NCBI GenBank assembly: GCA_028023455.1
Contig: JAQFVV010000256.1
Span: 855,001-919,000 of the forward strand
Direction of reading: 5' to 3'
Origin: Epiperipatus broadwayi
Taxonomy: Eukaryota > Onychophora > Udeonychophora > Euonychophora > Peripatidae
DNA: 64,000 nt
The notes under the pieces were generated by a model that saw nothing but the letters and a program-made list of their open reading frames with translations, ran no database searches and was not told where the DNA came from. Position numbers and translations under genes: made by a program. This document shows positions 1 to 13,227 of the stretch, in pieces (positions within the stretch are counted from its first letter, which is position 1; each line of letters opens with the position of its first letter).

Positions 1-847
1 CCATTTTACAAAAATAATTATAGACTTTCATTCAAATTAGTGGTCCATTTATCTTGTAGGATACAAGAATAGTTGTATTTAAAATTATTAATCATATACA
101 GGTGTACATCAGTTTGAATAAATCATTGTATTTATTGCTAACAAATAATAGAACTATAAGACTGAGCAACTAATAGCTATTAGTAAATACAACAAGATTT
201 CATTTATAACTTGGATGGTAAATTAAATATTAATATAAAAAGTATGAACTTTTTATGGTTTTTTATAATAACTCCAGTTAATTATATAATATGGATAAAA
301 TTAGAAGACAAAGGAGATAAATATTGATATAGATAGACAGACAATAAAGAATAATCCACCTTTTTTGCCTATTTAAAAACAAACAATATTCCAACTGACA
401 TGCCATGTACACCAATAATTAAATATTTGAATTCTTTAAAGTTATAAACATTTATTACACATTTCCCTTGTTATATGACTCATGTTATCAAAATATGTAA
501 TTTAAAGTTGGTTTTACAATCAACATGAGACAACTAGTTATTTATAGATGAGTAACAATAAAATACTGCATTAGATATATATATGTATGTGCTTAGAGTC
601 CTATTAATTGTGAAAACAAAATTTTATATGTATTTATGTGATTGACTCAATATATTCACACTTTAAAAATAAACTAGTTGCATTTGCAGTACATAAATAT
701 AAAGATTGAGCTAATGTGGATATTAAGTGTTTAACCCTCTATTTTATCTGAGAAAATAAATTGTTATCCAAAAGTATATATCATATCAGATGATGTTCTG
801 AAATTTTATGCCACCATAATTTATGATCTAATAAAGCTATATCTAAT
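1..847. other. A/T-rich noncoding stretch
   Basis: I see no gene, tRNA or recognisable repeat here. The sequence is A/T-rich with stops in all frames at short intervals. It could be intron or intergenic DNA; nothing visible decides which. Confidence 0.5.
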
Positions 848-850
848 GAG

Positions 851-867
851 GAATTTTCTACATACAT

Positions 868-907
<40 letters not shown>

Positions 908-954
908 GAAAATTCCACTTACATATATATATATATATATATATATATTGTAAG
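851..954. repeat. Inverted repeat around two (TA)n tracts
   Basis: GAATTTTCTACATA at 851-864 is exactly repeated in reverse complement at 902-915 on the other side of a (TA)n tract. A second (TA)n tract at 924-948 is bordered by CTTACA (918-923) and TGTAAG (949-954), which are also inverted copies. The arrangement can form a cruciform. It matches the TNTACA/TGTANN borders seen at other (TA)n tracts in this window, so it may mark ends of inserted elements rather than a simple microsatellite. Confidence 0.6.
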
Positions 955-3900
955 TGCCAGATTAGTGCTGTATGTCACTCTATTTAAAAAAAGAAGTTTT
1001 TTGATCTTGTTTAATTTCCATTTCTTTTGATCTATGAATAATGGAGGTGTTGAAATATTAATGTTAACTAAATAACCATAGCAACCTAATATTTTAAAAT
1101 ATTTTATATTAATATCAGCATCAAATCATAAATTTGTTGCTGCCAGTAAAAATGCACAAAAACATTTATTGTCACACAAAATTAATTTGTTACTATTTTA
1201 TTATTAATTTTAAATTAAAATTATTATTTTAGTAAGTCCACACAGGTGGACATTTTATATAATATTTTTATTTTAGAATATTGAGTATAGATAGACTATA
1301 TGGATTACACAATTAAAACTTTTCAAAATTCCAACCTCAGGCTAAAAGTTCATAGCTAAACTAATGCTTTCTTTCTGATATACAGACACAACCAATGCAA
1401 TATGAAGATGTTTGCGTAAAACCACGCTGACAGGAATGTGCATCTGCAGCATGATGTTATTTAAAGGAAATAATCTTCATCCAGTACAGGAATGTGTATG
1501 TGTCTGGCAAAGGAATCATGTATATAAAATATTTAAGAGAAATGCTATGTATGGAGGTAGAGCAGTCTAATTTGCCAACTTATAGTCCCTATCCATAGAG
1601 CTAAAGGAAATCAATGTTGTAGGGAATACTCTTTGTTCATTGCAACTCAATGACTACACCTCTGGGTCATCCATTCAATTGGGCTTTGCCCTGTATGCTA
1701 AACATGCTTCACATTACATTGATATAAACATCCACATATCCCTCCACCAGCATCAACCTAACTACACAAATAGTCTGAAATCATACCCTTTAAGCTAACA
1801 TAAACGATTCTAAATGTTATTAATTGAAAAGTGCTTAGGAGAAATAATCTATATGGGTAAATACATTTAGACAGCATGAGGTGTCACATTTACTAATATA
1901 TATTACATGGCTGTGCATGTACAGGCATATATATTTTACATAAATAAAAATCTTGAAGGAATAACTAACATAAACATTAACGAATCTATGCAGCCATCTA
2001 CACCCAATTTTAATTTAATACATTTTAATAATTTAGTTAACAAATACACAATAAATAAAAACTGAAAAATGGAAATGATTAGCAAACATATGCATAAAAA
2101 ATATTAATAATTGATTTAGATTTTTTTTTAGGTCAGATAAGAGTTTTTATTTTTAGTTACTAATTGCAAGCTTGTAAAAGTTCATATTAGATAAACAAAA
2201 GAGTTCATACTTTCCGGATTCCAGCAAATTTAAGGGTCCATCTTAGTGATCACTTTTGTACATTGTCCATCCTCCTTGGAAATGAAACCACTACTTGCCA
2301 ATACTTGGGTCAGGAACTGTCATTGGGAGCCTCAGCTGATGCAGGAAATTAAATCTATTTTTATTGCAAGATTTCTACATCATGGAGTCTGCACTACAGC
2401 TACAGTTCAAAGAAAATCAATAGTCAGAATTTTGCAACAACAAAACTAATGAATTCAATTATTTTGGCTTTTTATACTTCTGTAGCTTATTAGCATTTTT
2501 ACAGATCCATCAAACATAATATCACTGATCCTAATGTCTAGATTTTTTTCTAGTCCATGCTGTTGCTTAGTGCTTCCATTAGTCAATCTTTAATTTCATT
2601 CTCTTATCTGACCTTCATTATTTAAGTGCCCCAAGTGCTAGTTTGCTTTATATTTAATTAATAAAACAATCATTTCCATTTTTTAAGATTAAATATAATT
2701 CTTAAAATAGAAATTCATTAACATTTATTTCTATTTTCTTTTATATTACTTAAAACCAAAATATTAATCTATCTTTAGATCTTTTTTTTTTTTTTTTTTA
2801 CAAAAAAGTACTTTTAAATATTTTTTTTTTGTAAAGAAAAAGTTTAATATCTATGTGAATACATATGTTAAACATAATTTTTTTAATTTTCTTTTAGTTT
2901 TTAATAAAATCATTGTTACTTAAGATTATTTCCCCCTTTATTTTAATTTTAAAATAATGTAATGGCATATGTATACTGTTACAATACATTTTAATTCATT
3001 AAAATTTATGTCCAGTGAAATTATCTTTATATGCTGGTGGAAATGCTGATACATTTTGCTAACTATCTCTCTCAGTCATGCTTTGACAAAATACTCCATA
3101 TCAAAAGCCTGACTTAGCAGATTAATAAATTTATTTTATGCTTATTTTGCCTTATTGTAATTATTATTTGCTTATATATATATATAATTAAAATTATCCC
3201 AAATTTACAAGCATGTGTGTGTGTGTAACAGATAAACCTTATAATAATGTTATTAGATGTGTGTTGATTACGTATATATTTTTATTTATGTATTTTTATT
3301 TGAGAGGAAGTTCGAGAGAGTAACGTAAAATTAGCAAACAAAAGATGTGCCTTATTTTAAATTCAGAAAAGATTTTTTTTGTTTGACATAAGTTTATTTT
3401 GAAAATTCACGTTATTTCAAAATTTATCCTGCGGGTCTATCTTCAGCTCGAAATAGACTAAAACTGGCTCTCTCAAATTTTATCTCGTTCATATTTTAAA
3501 TTAGAGGCATCACTGTTGACCATTAGCAGACATCCGAGAATTATCAGAGGCAGTCAAAATGAGTATAAATGCAGCCGCATTTTCTAGCTAAAAGGCTCTG
3601 CATTTGATTTCTAAAAGTTGTTGTAGAACGAATCTACACCACTCAAAATTTCAACATGAATCATGAGTAGAAAGAAAATTTGCTTCCCCAATCTCTCCAA
3701 GATCGGAACCATGCTAATGTACTCGTAAACCATCACCTCATGAATGCTGCCAAAATGAACTATAAAATGCACTAGGAAAGGATGTTGACCACTATTTTCC
3801 CAAAATTGTGCCAAATTGACTATATTTCTCCAAAATGAAATCAACATGTGTGTACATGGCCATCAACTTGTCCAACAGAAAGGTAATTCCCTGCCACAAT

Positions 3901-5369
3901 ATGAACTCTAAAAAACTTTCATCTAAATAATTTTTTTAATATTCATAAACTGTAAAACTCAACCTCTAACTATTTAAAGTTATTTTGCCTAAAGTATATC
4001 TTTGTAATATTTCCATCTTGTAGTCTTTATTTTCATTAAAATGTAATTGCTTATTTTCTCAATTGGTAATGCCAAGCCGATTATTAACTGCTTAAACAAT
4101 GACTTTCTTTTTGCTTAATATATAAATCTTGTTATTTGATTTTTTAAACTCGATTGCTGGGTTTTCACTCTTACTGTCTTATTATTTTTAAATGCGGCAA
4201 ATTTTAATTTGATATTATGTTAATCACACCCATTTTAATATGCTAATAAGTCAATCTGGCAAATCAACCTTATCCTATTTACTATTCCACCATTATGGAA
4301 TTTTAAATTGTAAATGTAAGCTTTCTTACTAAATTATAGAAATTTGCCCCATTGAACAATACTCCTAAATTGTTTTTATTACTTTATATCATGCTATCCA
4401 TTATCATTTCAAATATATTATTAACTATTATTTTATGCTATTGATTTAGGATTAAGTAAATATAGTATTGAATAAATTAAAGTTCATGTTCTTACCTTTA
4501 GCTGGTGATTCAGTATATAATTAGCCTGCCATCTAATGATAATTTAGTTAAATAATTTATCAAATGTATTGAAATGCATTTAATGAAGGGAATCCTAATT
4601 TTCATTTTTATTATTGATATTCTAAATAATCTTTTAGGCAAATTGTGTGCCCCTTTGGGATTACTTATATCTTATCATTTCATTACACTAGGCTTACTTA
4701 ATCTCTAAGGCCATAATAAATCAGTGTTAATACAGACCTGAAAGCCTTCACAATGCGTCTCGATGATAACGTTCATGAATCAAAATGTTGCTTTGTCATA
4801 CTTTTATTTATTACCAGAATAATTAAAGCACATTTCTCGGCGAAGTGTGGAGTCCCCAACTCCAAAGGTTGTGTTAGGTTGCAGTGGGTTCTATTATGGG
4901 TTAACATTCTGAATTCATGAAACCATAGTATCTTACCAACCACATCTTCGGATGCCATCTGTCACAAGTGCAGATGAGCTCACATATTTTCATTATCAAG
5001 TGAAGCTTCTCATCTTGCCTTACATTATCATTCAGTCTGCACGCTATCGTTTATACTTTCTCCTATATTTTATTCGTCTGTAAGTCGTAATGCTATGATT
5101 TCTTAAGCCATCCCAAGCCTCCATGTTATCATATAAATTTAGCTAGCCCCATCATGTGTTATAGCTTATTAATGCTATCTGCCCTCTCATTAAACCACCT
5201 TAAATACATTGAGAATCAACTTCTCATAAAGCCTATAAAAGTCAGATCATGTGACTGAATGTAGAGATGACTATGCTCTTTCCTATTCAAATGTAAATCG
5301 TAAATGTTGAATACATTTTATAATTTCCAAGATAATTAATCTGTAGTTAATATAATTGTTATAAAATCC
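955..5369. other. Noncoding stretch with small less A/T-rich patches
   Basis: No gene is recognised. Three patches are visibly less A/T-rich: about 1370-1800, 3430-3850 and 4740-5000. They contain short open frames (67 codons at 2246-2449 plus; 78 codons at 3611-3847 minus; 61 codons at 4773-4958 minus). None resembles a family I know and none has a visible promoter, so I treat them as chance frames or worn mobile-element fragments. Poly-T runs and short (TA)n and (GT)n tracts occur near 2780, 3175 and 3215. Confidence 0.4.
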
Positions 5370-5511
5370 ATGTATAATTATTAAAATTCGTTAGATTATT
5401 TGTTGTTTAAATTATCATAAAATTCATGATAGAAGCCTCACATGTAATTATTGAAATCCGTTAGATTATTTGTTATTTAAATATCATAGCATGAATAATA
5501 GAAGCGCCGTA
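5370..5511. repeat. 71-bp tandem duplication, two copies
   Basis: Two diverged copies lie head to tail, starting at about 5370 and 5441. Both carry CGTTAGATTATTTGTT or its one-base variant and end in a similar GATAGAAGC/AATAGAAGC sequence. No coding potential is seen. It looks like a local minisatellite-type duplication. Confidence 0.6.
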
Positions 5512-8500
5512 AATCTTATATCTTAAATTAGCATATTAAGCCACATCATTTTGATTAATTACTGTTTTCATTAATATGTATATTTGGTATTTGCATATCC
5601 ATCAATCCTTAAGTCATGTTGCTAAGGCCAGTATGGAATGCACAAGTAAATAGTATGTGAAACCCAGATAGAGTATTCATTATGTGTAAACAAATTCATA
5701 ATGTATTTAATCCTTTATCTCCATTTGCTATTATACAAATTTAACTACATTATTAATATTGTTATAAATAAATTCATCTTTAATAATTTATTCTTTGAAT
5801 ATTTTATTCATTTGTGCATGCACATCTGATATTATATTGCGCCATCCTTTAGTTAATCCATAGATCTCTTGTGTCTCTGCTGACGCTCTGGGACGGGAAT
5901 TGTTAGAAATTTCATTTGTTATCATCAGAAGTGTTGTTCGTAATGTTATAGAATTGGGAGATGGGCAATAGGGCAGAGTTCATGAGTATTCCTGACCTGT
6001 TTATCTCACATATGATTGAACTCTAGGTACTTTTGCTTAGATGCTAGTTCTTGTCAGACAAACATACAATTCTGACTGGTACAATATATATATATATATA
6101 TTGTACCCATTTTATTTGTGGCTGGTGTCCTAATTAAAATAGTTAGATGCACAAAATGGTAAAAAAAATTTAAATTTTAGATGAGGAATATTCTTTGTTA
6201 CAATTTCAGACTAAAATTAAAGTAATTATACCTAAAGTTACCTTATATAATTTTATCAATGTATTAAATAATATCTAAAATGCATATTAATAATCTATTA
6301 TATGTGTAAATTTTAATAGAAATATAGTTCAAGAATAAATATTATGCTGGTATTTATTAAAATAATGTAAATTATACTTTAAGTAAGTTTAATTTTAATA
6401 ATAATAAATTAAATATGCCAGGTTAGTTAATTTAAAATATTTTAAATTAATCATTAAGGAATATTATGTAAGAAAAAGCAGTGTCCAATTAAAGCATTTC
6501 TAATTATAGATGTGTAGGTCTGTGTGCTTGCATGTATATTATTTTACTATATTTAATTTGCTAATGATAATTATTTTTATTAAAAGGTATTAAAAAATTG
6601 ACCTATGTTTAATACTTAATTATTAAAAAATATGTGAAATAATTTGTTAAGTAATTTTCATTTAATAATATTTAAATCATTAAATAGTTATAAAAATAGA
6701 TTATTTTATTCACATAAAGTTAAAATATTATACAATTAAACCATTGTTTTAAAATATTTTTTCTTTCTTTTAATTAAGTTTATAAATAGAGTTGAAGTTA
6801 AAAACTGAAATTGATTTTATTGGATGATTGATTTTGGTAGATGTCAGCTGATCAATTGGATTAGCTATAAAAGAAAAAGAATAGATATGTGAGAGTGTGT
6901 GCGCGGAAATTATTAAGGAAGTGATAAATGATTTAAAAAGAAATTTTTGTGCTAAAAGAAACTGTTAATTTTTTTTTTTTAAAAAAAATGTGTTTAACAT
7001 TTTGTCTTTATTTAAAGCAACGTTAATATAGAATAGACAAAAAATAACTAGTAAATTCTTTAGAAAGCCACATTAATATTACTTGTCATAACAATTAGAG
7101 AAAATGAAAAATACTTAGAGTGGCTTTGATAAAATTGCACTAGTGCCGGAATTCTTGCTTATGTCTACAAAAAAAGTTTACCCATACTGAAACAACTGAC
7201 AAAGGAATAGTGTATTATGTAAGAATATGTTTTGCTATATTATATAAATCTTTCTATGTTTGTCATGTAATACTAAATCATGCATACACGTTATTTCTGG
7301 TTTACTGTTTACTTTCTCCGTTTGCTTATAAAATTTTACATGATCTGAGAATAACCTAGTATTACCTCTACTGAATTGAACTATTTAATCTTCTCATTAG
7401 CGTTCTAATACAGAACTGTTATTATAATTATTTATTTCTGCTTACAATATGAAAAAATATTTAAAACTTAAATTACTAATTTATGCGTATAATAATCTAT
7501 GATATTTATAACAGAATAGCTAAAATATAAGATATATTTAAATCAATATTTATTATAACACTGTTTAAAAAACAAAATTAAAAAATTGTGGAAACTAACG
7601 TTAATCCTATACTCAAATAAATAAAATATTTGGGATTGAATTTAGGTGACTGCAGTAAAGCTATAGATTATAATACACATTTATTTCAAATTAGAACAAC
7701 TTATAAAAGAAAGTGTTTAAATCTTCAAAATCTTAAAGAAGATTAACTTTACTTAATGCAAAGTGATATTCATCCTTTCTCATTTTAAAGTTTATTTTCA
7801 GCATCAAGTAGAGGGATAAAAAAGAGTTTAATTAATGAACTTACAGTTCAAACTTACATGTTATCAGGAAGTGTTTTGGTAAAAAGAAAATTAGCTTTTT
7901 CTCAATTTTAACTTTGGATTGGTATGCTTAAAAAGAAGAAAAAATTATGTTTATTTTTTTTTTTTTAATTTTAAAAGGTATTATGTGTGCTGGTATGCAA
8001 TAATTTGGCATATGATAAATTTATCTATATTTTAAGATTATTAAAAGTATGATAAATGACAAGTTTATTTTAACAATTATATTGATCATCACTGGATAAA
8101 TGTTACTTAATAATAACATTTCTTGGTAATTACAGTATTTATTTTAATATATGCTTGGGTAGTTTATTTAATATTAGATTATTTCAATATTTAAAAAGTA
8201 AAATGACCTAGAGTATTTTGTTATGAAAAATTATTTCTCATATCTTGCTAATTGCGATTTTAAATTTATAAGGAATATATGCTTTGGAATGAATGATATT
8301 TCTTCAAGATTGATTATTGGCATGGTCACAATTTTATATTCTATATATAAACAAGACATTTATTTTCTTATATAGCGCGATGTTTTTGTTCTATAATCTA
8401 TAATATTAATAAGTAATTTAAAGTGATCAATTAATAACTTCACACTCTTTATTTCAAACACTTCAGATTTGCCCATACATATACCATTGGGTCGAAAATA

Positions 8501-10550
8501 TAGGTGGATTCATTCTATATTTTCTTAAAGACTTTATCTTGGGTTTGAAAAAGTGGGAGTATTCATTTATATAGTGACATCTGCAAAGCGCATGTGTATA
8601 TCAGCTTATTGGCTTATTAATGTTATAGATTATATTCTATATAGTAAATTATTTTATGAAACACTTATTTACATGTGTTAACTTTTATTTGGTATATGTG
8701 TATGCCATTACTATAATTAAATTATGCTAGTGCATTATAGTAATGTTAGAGTGTATATAGTTCTGCTATTGGGCATTTGAATTGTAAGATGTTTAATAAT
8801 TGTTATTTTTTTTAAAAAATTATAATAGGAGTAATTGCAATACATCAATTTTCAACTTGAATGTTACTTTGAGATATGACTTAGGTTATTCTTTAGTTCA
8901 AAATACTTGCATTATTCATAGATATATGGAATATTATTTGAATTTTATATTTTGAAAATTTTAATTTTTACTAAATATTTAATAATCAATTAAAATAACA
9001 TATATGTTTAATTGATTATATTTTCTTGTTAACTAAATGAAGTAATCATAGAATTATTATAGAAATGTAAAACTTGCTTTTCACTAAGGTTAATAATAAT
9101 TCATAAAGTTCTTAGGAATATGTTAATATTTTATATGATTTGTATTATTATGTAAAAAAAAAAAAAAGAAAATGTTATATGATAATTAGAATTATACCAG
9201 CTTTATTCAAAACATTTGCTCACTTTGAAATATATAATGGTATCAAGAAATAATTATATTCTTGTTATGAAGAATTAATAAGTTTGTTTAAATAGGTGGA
9301 TTTATTATCAAACTAATTTATTGTTAACTGTATTCAAGAATTTATAACAGTAAAATTATTTTATTAGAAGTTGTAAATAGTTAAATTAATAAAAAAAAAT
9401 TTATGTTCTATGTTATTTTAATAAAATTTAAACATTGCACTGTAAATTATAAATATTGTTTGCAAATAAATTGGATTTTTTGTGGAATTTAAAATTTTGT
9501 AGTTTGACATTATTTATGTTTCAATATTTCTATTTGTCATTCATCACAGATACTGATTGGATTCAGTATTTACTTTATTCCTTGATTGCACAATTATAAT
9601 TAATTATTATGTTTAGAAATGTTTATTATGTTTATGAAAATGACTTATGAACATGATTATATTTGTTATGGAGTGTATGATAATTTGTTCATAAGTGATC
9701 TGTGATTCAGAAAAACTGTTGAAGAAACCAAAATTTATCTGATCATGCACAAGAGTGTCATATTTAATCATCACATATGTTTATTTCATAACAGATTTAA
9801 GAATTTTCTTTTGTGTATTTAAAATTGGTTAGCAATCAATAATATTATGATTTGACTTATTTTTCATTCAAATACAGAATTTATTATTTTAAGATGTGTA
9901 AGCAGAGCTTTATTTGGATATCCATATGCCAATTACTTTATTAAAGAAAATAATAAATTTATTCAAACATTTGCATTATAAGAGTAATGTTATTATATTT
10001 ATAGTATTAAAGGTTATTGTTATTATTAATAATGGTCATCAGGAAAGATGATTTTTTAGAATTTTAATAATCTAAATTATATTTTATTATATTTCTTAAA
10101 TTATAATAGACATCTTTCTTTAATGAATTTAAAACCCTGTAAGACCTAAAGTAATTAGTTTTATGGTTTAGTTATCATATTGCAGAGTAAAGTTATTATA
10201 ATTTATTAAGGAATATATTATTATTTAATATATTTTTAAATTTTGTCTGGATTATTGGATTTCCATAAAAGTACTCTTTGTTATCCAATATTCTATGCTT
10301 TGTTTCTTCTGTAATGTGATATTTCTGAGATAGAAATTAAGATATAGTGATTCAGATAAAAATTTAATTTAAATTAAAGCTATAAATATTAATTTATTAT
10401 TATAATAAGTTTTAGTATTGTTAATATTAAATATTTAGTTAAAATATTATATTATCTTATTGGAGTAGGGTTATTATTGTTAGTCATTGAAATATTATTG
10501 TGATTTTTAAAGGGTTTGGATGCTATGGTATTTCAATGTAGTTGGATATA
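5512..10550. other. A/T-rich noncoding stretch
   Basis: No gene is recognised over about 5 kb. At 6078-6107 GGTACA, an (AT)n tract and TGTACC stand together. A perfect 12-bp hairpin with a 16-nt loop lies at 8706-8745 (CATTACTATAAT paired with ATTATAGTAATG). The rest is A/T-rich sequence with poly-A/T runs and no open frame worth reporting. Confidence 0.45.
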
Positions 10551-10815
10551 TGTCTTTGATACTTTAAAACAGGCAAAACTCTCCATACAGTATTGCCACT
10601 CAGTACAAGCCAGATTAATCAATGGATGCCAGAATGCTTGGGCATAAAATTCCCATCTAGTGCATACTCATCCAATATCTTCAGATTAGTTTCTGGCTTA
10701 TGGCCTTCATCAGTGAGGAGCCTTGGATCTGAGTACTGCACAAGTCTGTTTTAATAACAGTTATGAGTAAGCATAAGAAATGGTAATCATGTGATGTTTA
10801 TTGTCTTTGATACTT
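10551..10815 (-). mobile_element. Short mobile element family A, copy 1, with 14-bp target duplication
   Basis: The 237-bp element at 10565-10801 is flanked by perfect 14-bp direct repeats TGTCTTTGATACTT (10551-10564 and 10802-10815). Its plus-strand left end has AACAGGCAAAACTCTCC and its right end TCATGTGATGTTTA; both recur at 44.5 kb and 57.3 kb. A 12-14 bp target duplication suggests insertion by target-primed reverse transcription, as for LINE, SINE or PLE-type elements. It is shorter than a full retroelement and has no open frame, so it is probably nonautonomous. On the minus strand it has CTGATGA, a GGC/GCC stem and GAAAC, a hammerhead-like core (about 10620-10705). I do not recognise the family by name. 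Confidence 0.75.
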
Positions 10816-11059
10816 ATTTGACTTTAAATCAGTCTGTACCTCTTAGCATGAGAACACAGTCTCATGATTAAATTTATTATCGTTATTATTATTATTCTGA
10901 GCTAGGCAATTATTAACTGATAGTATTTATTTGTTAAAGCAGGTTGAGATTAGTGATTATTATTATTATTAGTTGATTATTGCTTTTACCCACTTTGTAC
11001 TCTTGCTGCTTATCTTGATTCCTGATTCTCAGGGTCTTTTGGTTTTTAGGATGGTCACA
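10816..11059. other. Noncoding, ATT-rich simple sequence
   Basis: It contains short ATT-type trinucleotide runs near 10880 and 10960, and ends at GGTCACA next to a long (TA)n tract. The 63-codon minus-strand frame at 10934-11125 is a translation of the TA repeat and is not a gene. Confidence 0.45.
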
Positions 11060-11112
11060 ATATATATATATATATATATATACAGATATATATATATATA
11101 TATATATATATT
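11060..11112. repeat. (TA)n microsatellite
   Basis: A TA dinucleotide tract of about 50 bp, interrupted once by CAGATA. It directly abuts the TGTAAC end of the 11112-13227 block. Confidence 0.9.
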
Positions 11113-13227
11113 GTAACAGGCACATACGATGTTACATTTTTTTTTTTATCATTAAACATGAAAAAAATAAAAGTTCACAAATAAAACTTCTTTTTTAAGA
11201 ATTAAAAATTGAAAATTAAAATTCTATACTAAACTCATATATATTTAAAATCGCACAGATGAGAAATTAAAAAAAAAAGAAACTTTATTAAAAAAAAAGA
11301 AAAAGTATTTTAAAACTAAATTGTCAGTAAAGATTTAAAGATAAAAATATATCTAAGTTTGTACAAAACAAATTAATTAATGTTATTGAAAAAATGGAAA
11401 TGATTAATTTAATTAGTCCAAGTGAACTAACCCTTGGGCAGTTAAATGTATCAGCAATGGTCAGATAGGAAAACAATAGAAACTAATGGCCAATGAAAGA
11501 AATCCATCGGGAATCGGACCTCAGCGAAAAGCCCATCACATCGCTGTGATGTAATGTCCACTGGATCTGAAAGGCTACTATAAAAAGTGAGTGAAGAAAA
11601 TTATTATGGAGAGATGTATGACAGTAGTGGTAATATGCATTAGTGTGGAGTTGTGGGAGAAGGGATTGAAAAGATGCACTCTTCAATCCCTTCAGTTTTG
11701 TTAAAAAAAAAAAGGAAATGACATTGTTTTCTACATTAAGGACCAGCTAAAGTAAAGACCTCTGGATAAGTAAAACACAACGGCTAACTGGATACCAATA
11801 TCTTCAGGATGGTGTGGGAATTCCCGTTCAAAATTACAAACAACTACAAATTATGGACCTTTTAAAACCGTAAGAACTTTAGATAATTCATGAACATTAA
11901 ATTAAAAACTTTACGTATTTAAAATAATTGCAATAGAATCCTATCTGACCAACTTTATTTATTAATAAGTAATTTTAATTTGATGTATTTCTTTTGTAAA
12001 ATCATTTCCATTTATTTATTTATTTGTTCTTTTAAGTTTTGTTTTTGTTAAATTAAATTATATAAATGTTAAACTTAAGTCGGGCATGAATGGCTACATA
12101 GATTTGTAAAGTTATATTAGGGGAGGGTAATCTTAGGTTATTTGGTCTATAGTTGAATTAGGTCAATGGATTGTATATATTGGTGTAATTAGTAGATGTA
12201 ATATGAGATTCACTATGGGCAGAATCGTTTTATATGCCACACACTTCCTTTTTGCCTATGGAATGCAATCGTAAGTCAGCAAAATGACCGCAGTCCTTCC
12301 TATGGAGTTTTTTTTTATTGCTCTTATCGTCAGATAGATGTAATCTTCCTATCTGACGAGAGGAAATTTCTTCTCTTAACCTATTGGTGCTGTCGTATTA
12401 CATTGAACACATTGATATATCAGGTGGATTGACATTGGTTTAACTGTGAACTTTTGGCCTACGGTTAAATAAGGGATAAAATATTTTCTTTTCAAATGCA
12501 ATCTATGTAGTCTATTCATACTCGACACTCTAAATAAAAATGCATTAAAATTAAGTTGGGTATAGACACTTACATGGATTCGTTAACGGTTGCTTATGTT
12601 TGTTGGTTTTTATATTCGATTAGAATATATAAGTCATCGATGTCACTGCAGTATCTTATGATGACTGCCATTGGGTTTCTTGTATTCCCTCTGCAATTGA
12701 CATTATCAATGACTTTGTATTTTGATCAGTTAAGTTTATTTTGAAATGTTTTTAATCGTGTAGTCTATCTAACCGATCTATACTCGACATTATGAAACAA
12801 ACTTTCATAAAAACATCTGTGCCAACTTATAAAAATTAAAATGTAAACTTATAATATTATAAAAAATTAAAATGTAAATTTAAATTCTAAAATCAAGTTA
12901 AAATCCAAAGTAAAAGTTATTCTAAAATAATGCTAAATTTTATATATATGTGCATAAATAAATGTTTGTGTGTTAATTTCTGGCAGTGGCTTATTTTATT
13001 CCTTTTTTAATATTGAAATGTATCTTAGATAAGAATTTATTATAAAATATAAATCTCTGCTATTCCACTGAGCTAGTGACAATGGGCTAACGACTGGAAT
13101 CAACCAATATAAAAAAAATTTTTAACTTACTATCTGCCTACTATATAAATTTTTTTAGGTTCAAATGCCTAGATGGCGCCCTTGTAATGCAGATTACGTT
13201 AAGTCACATTTCTTCCGGATCGTTACA
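11112..13227. mobile_element. Candidate element with TGTAAC...GTTACA ends inside (TA)n
   Basis: The block starts TGTAACAGG right after one (TA)n tract and ends CGTTACA right before another. The ends therefore obey TG...CA and form a 6-bp inverted repeat, with TA-repeat DNA on both sides. Inside are a TATA-like CTATAAAAAG near 11576, a hairpin GTCAGATAG/CTATCTGAC near 12330-12356, and worn repeats of roughly 255 bp (CTCGACA near 12522 and 12784). TGGCGCCC near 13177 resembles the start of some retroviral-type primer-binding sites, but its position inside the right end is odd. No gag or pol coding is visible. It could be a solo LTR, a nonautonomous LTR or TIR element, or coincidence. Confidence 0.35.

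Noticed and set aside
12330-12370. CTGACGA followed by GAAA
   Set aside because: CTGACGA is part of a GTCAGATAG/CTATCTGAC hairpin and the bases before GAAA cannot make a separate helix II.
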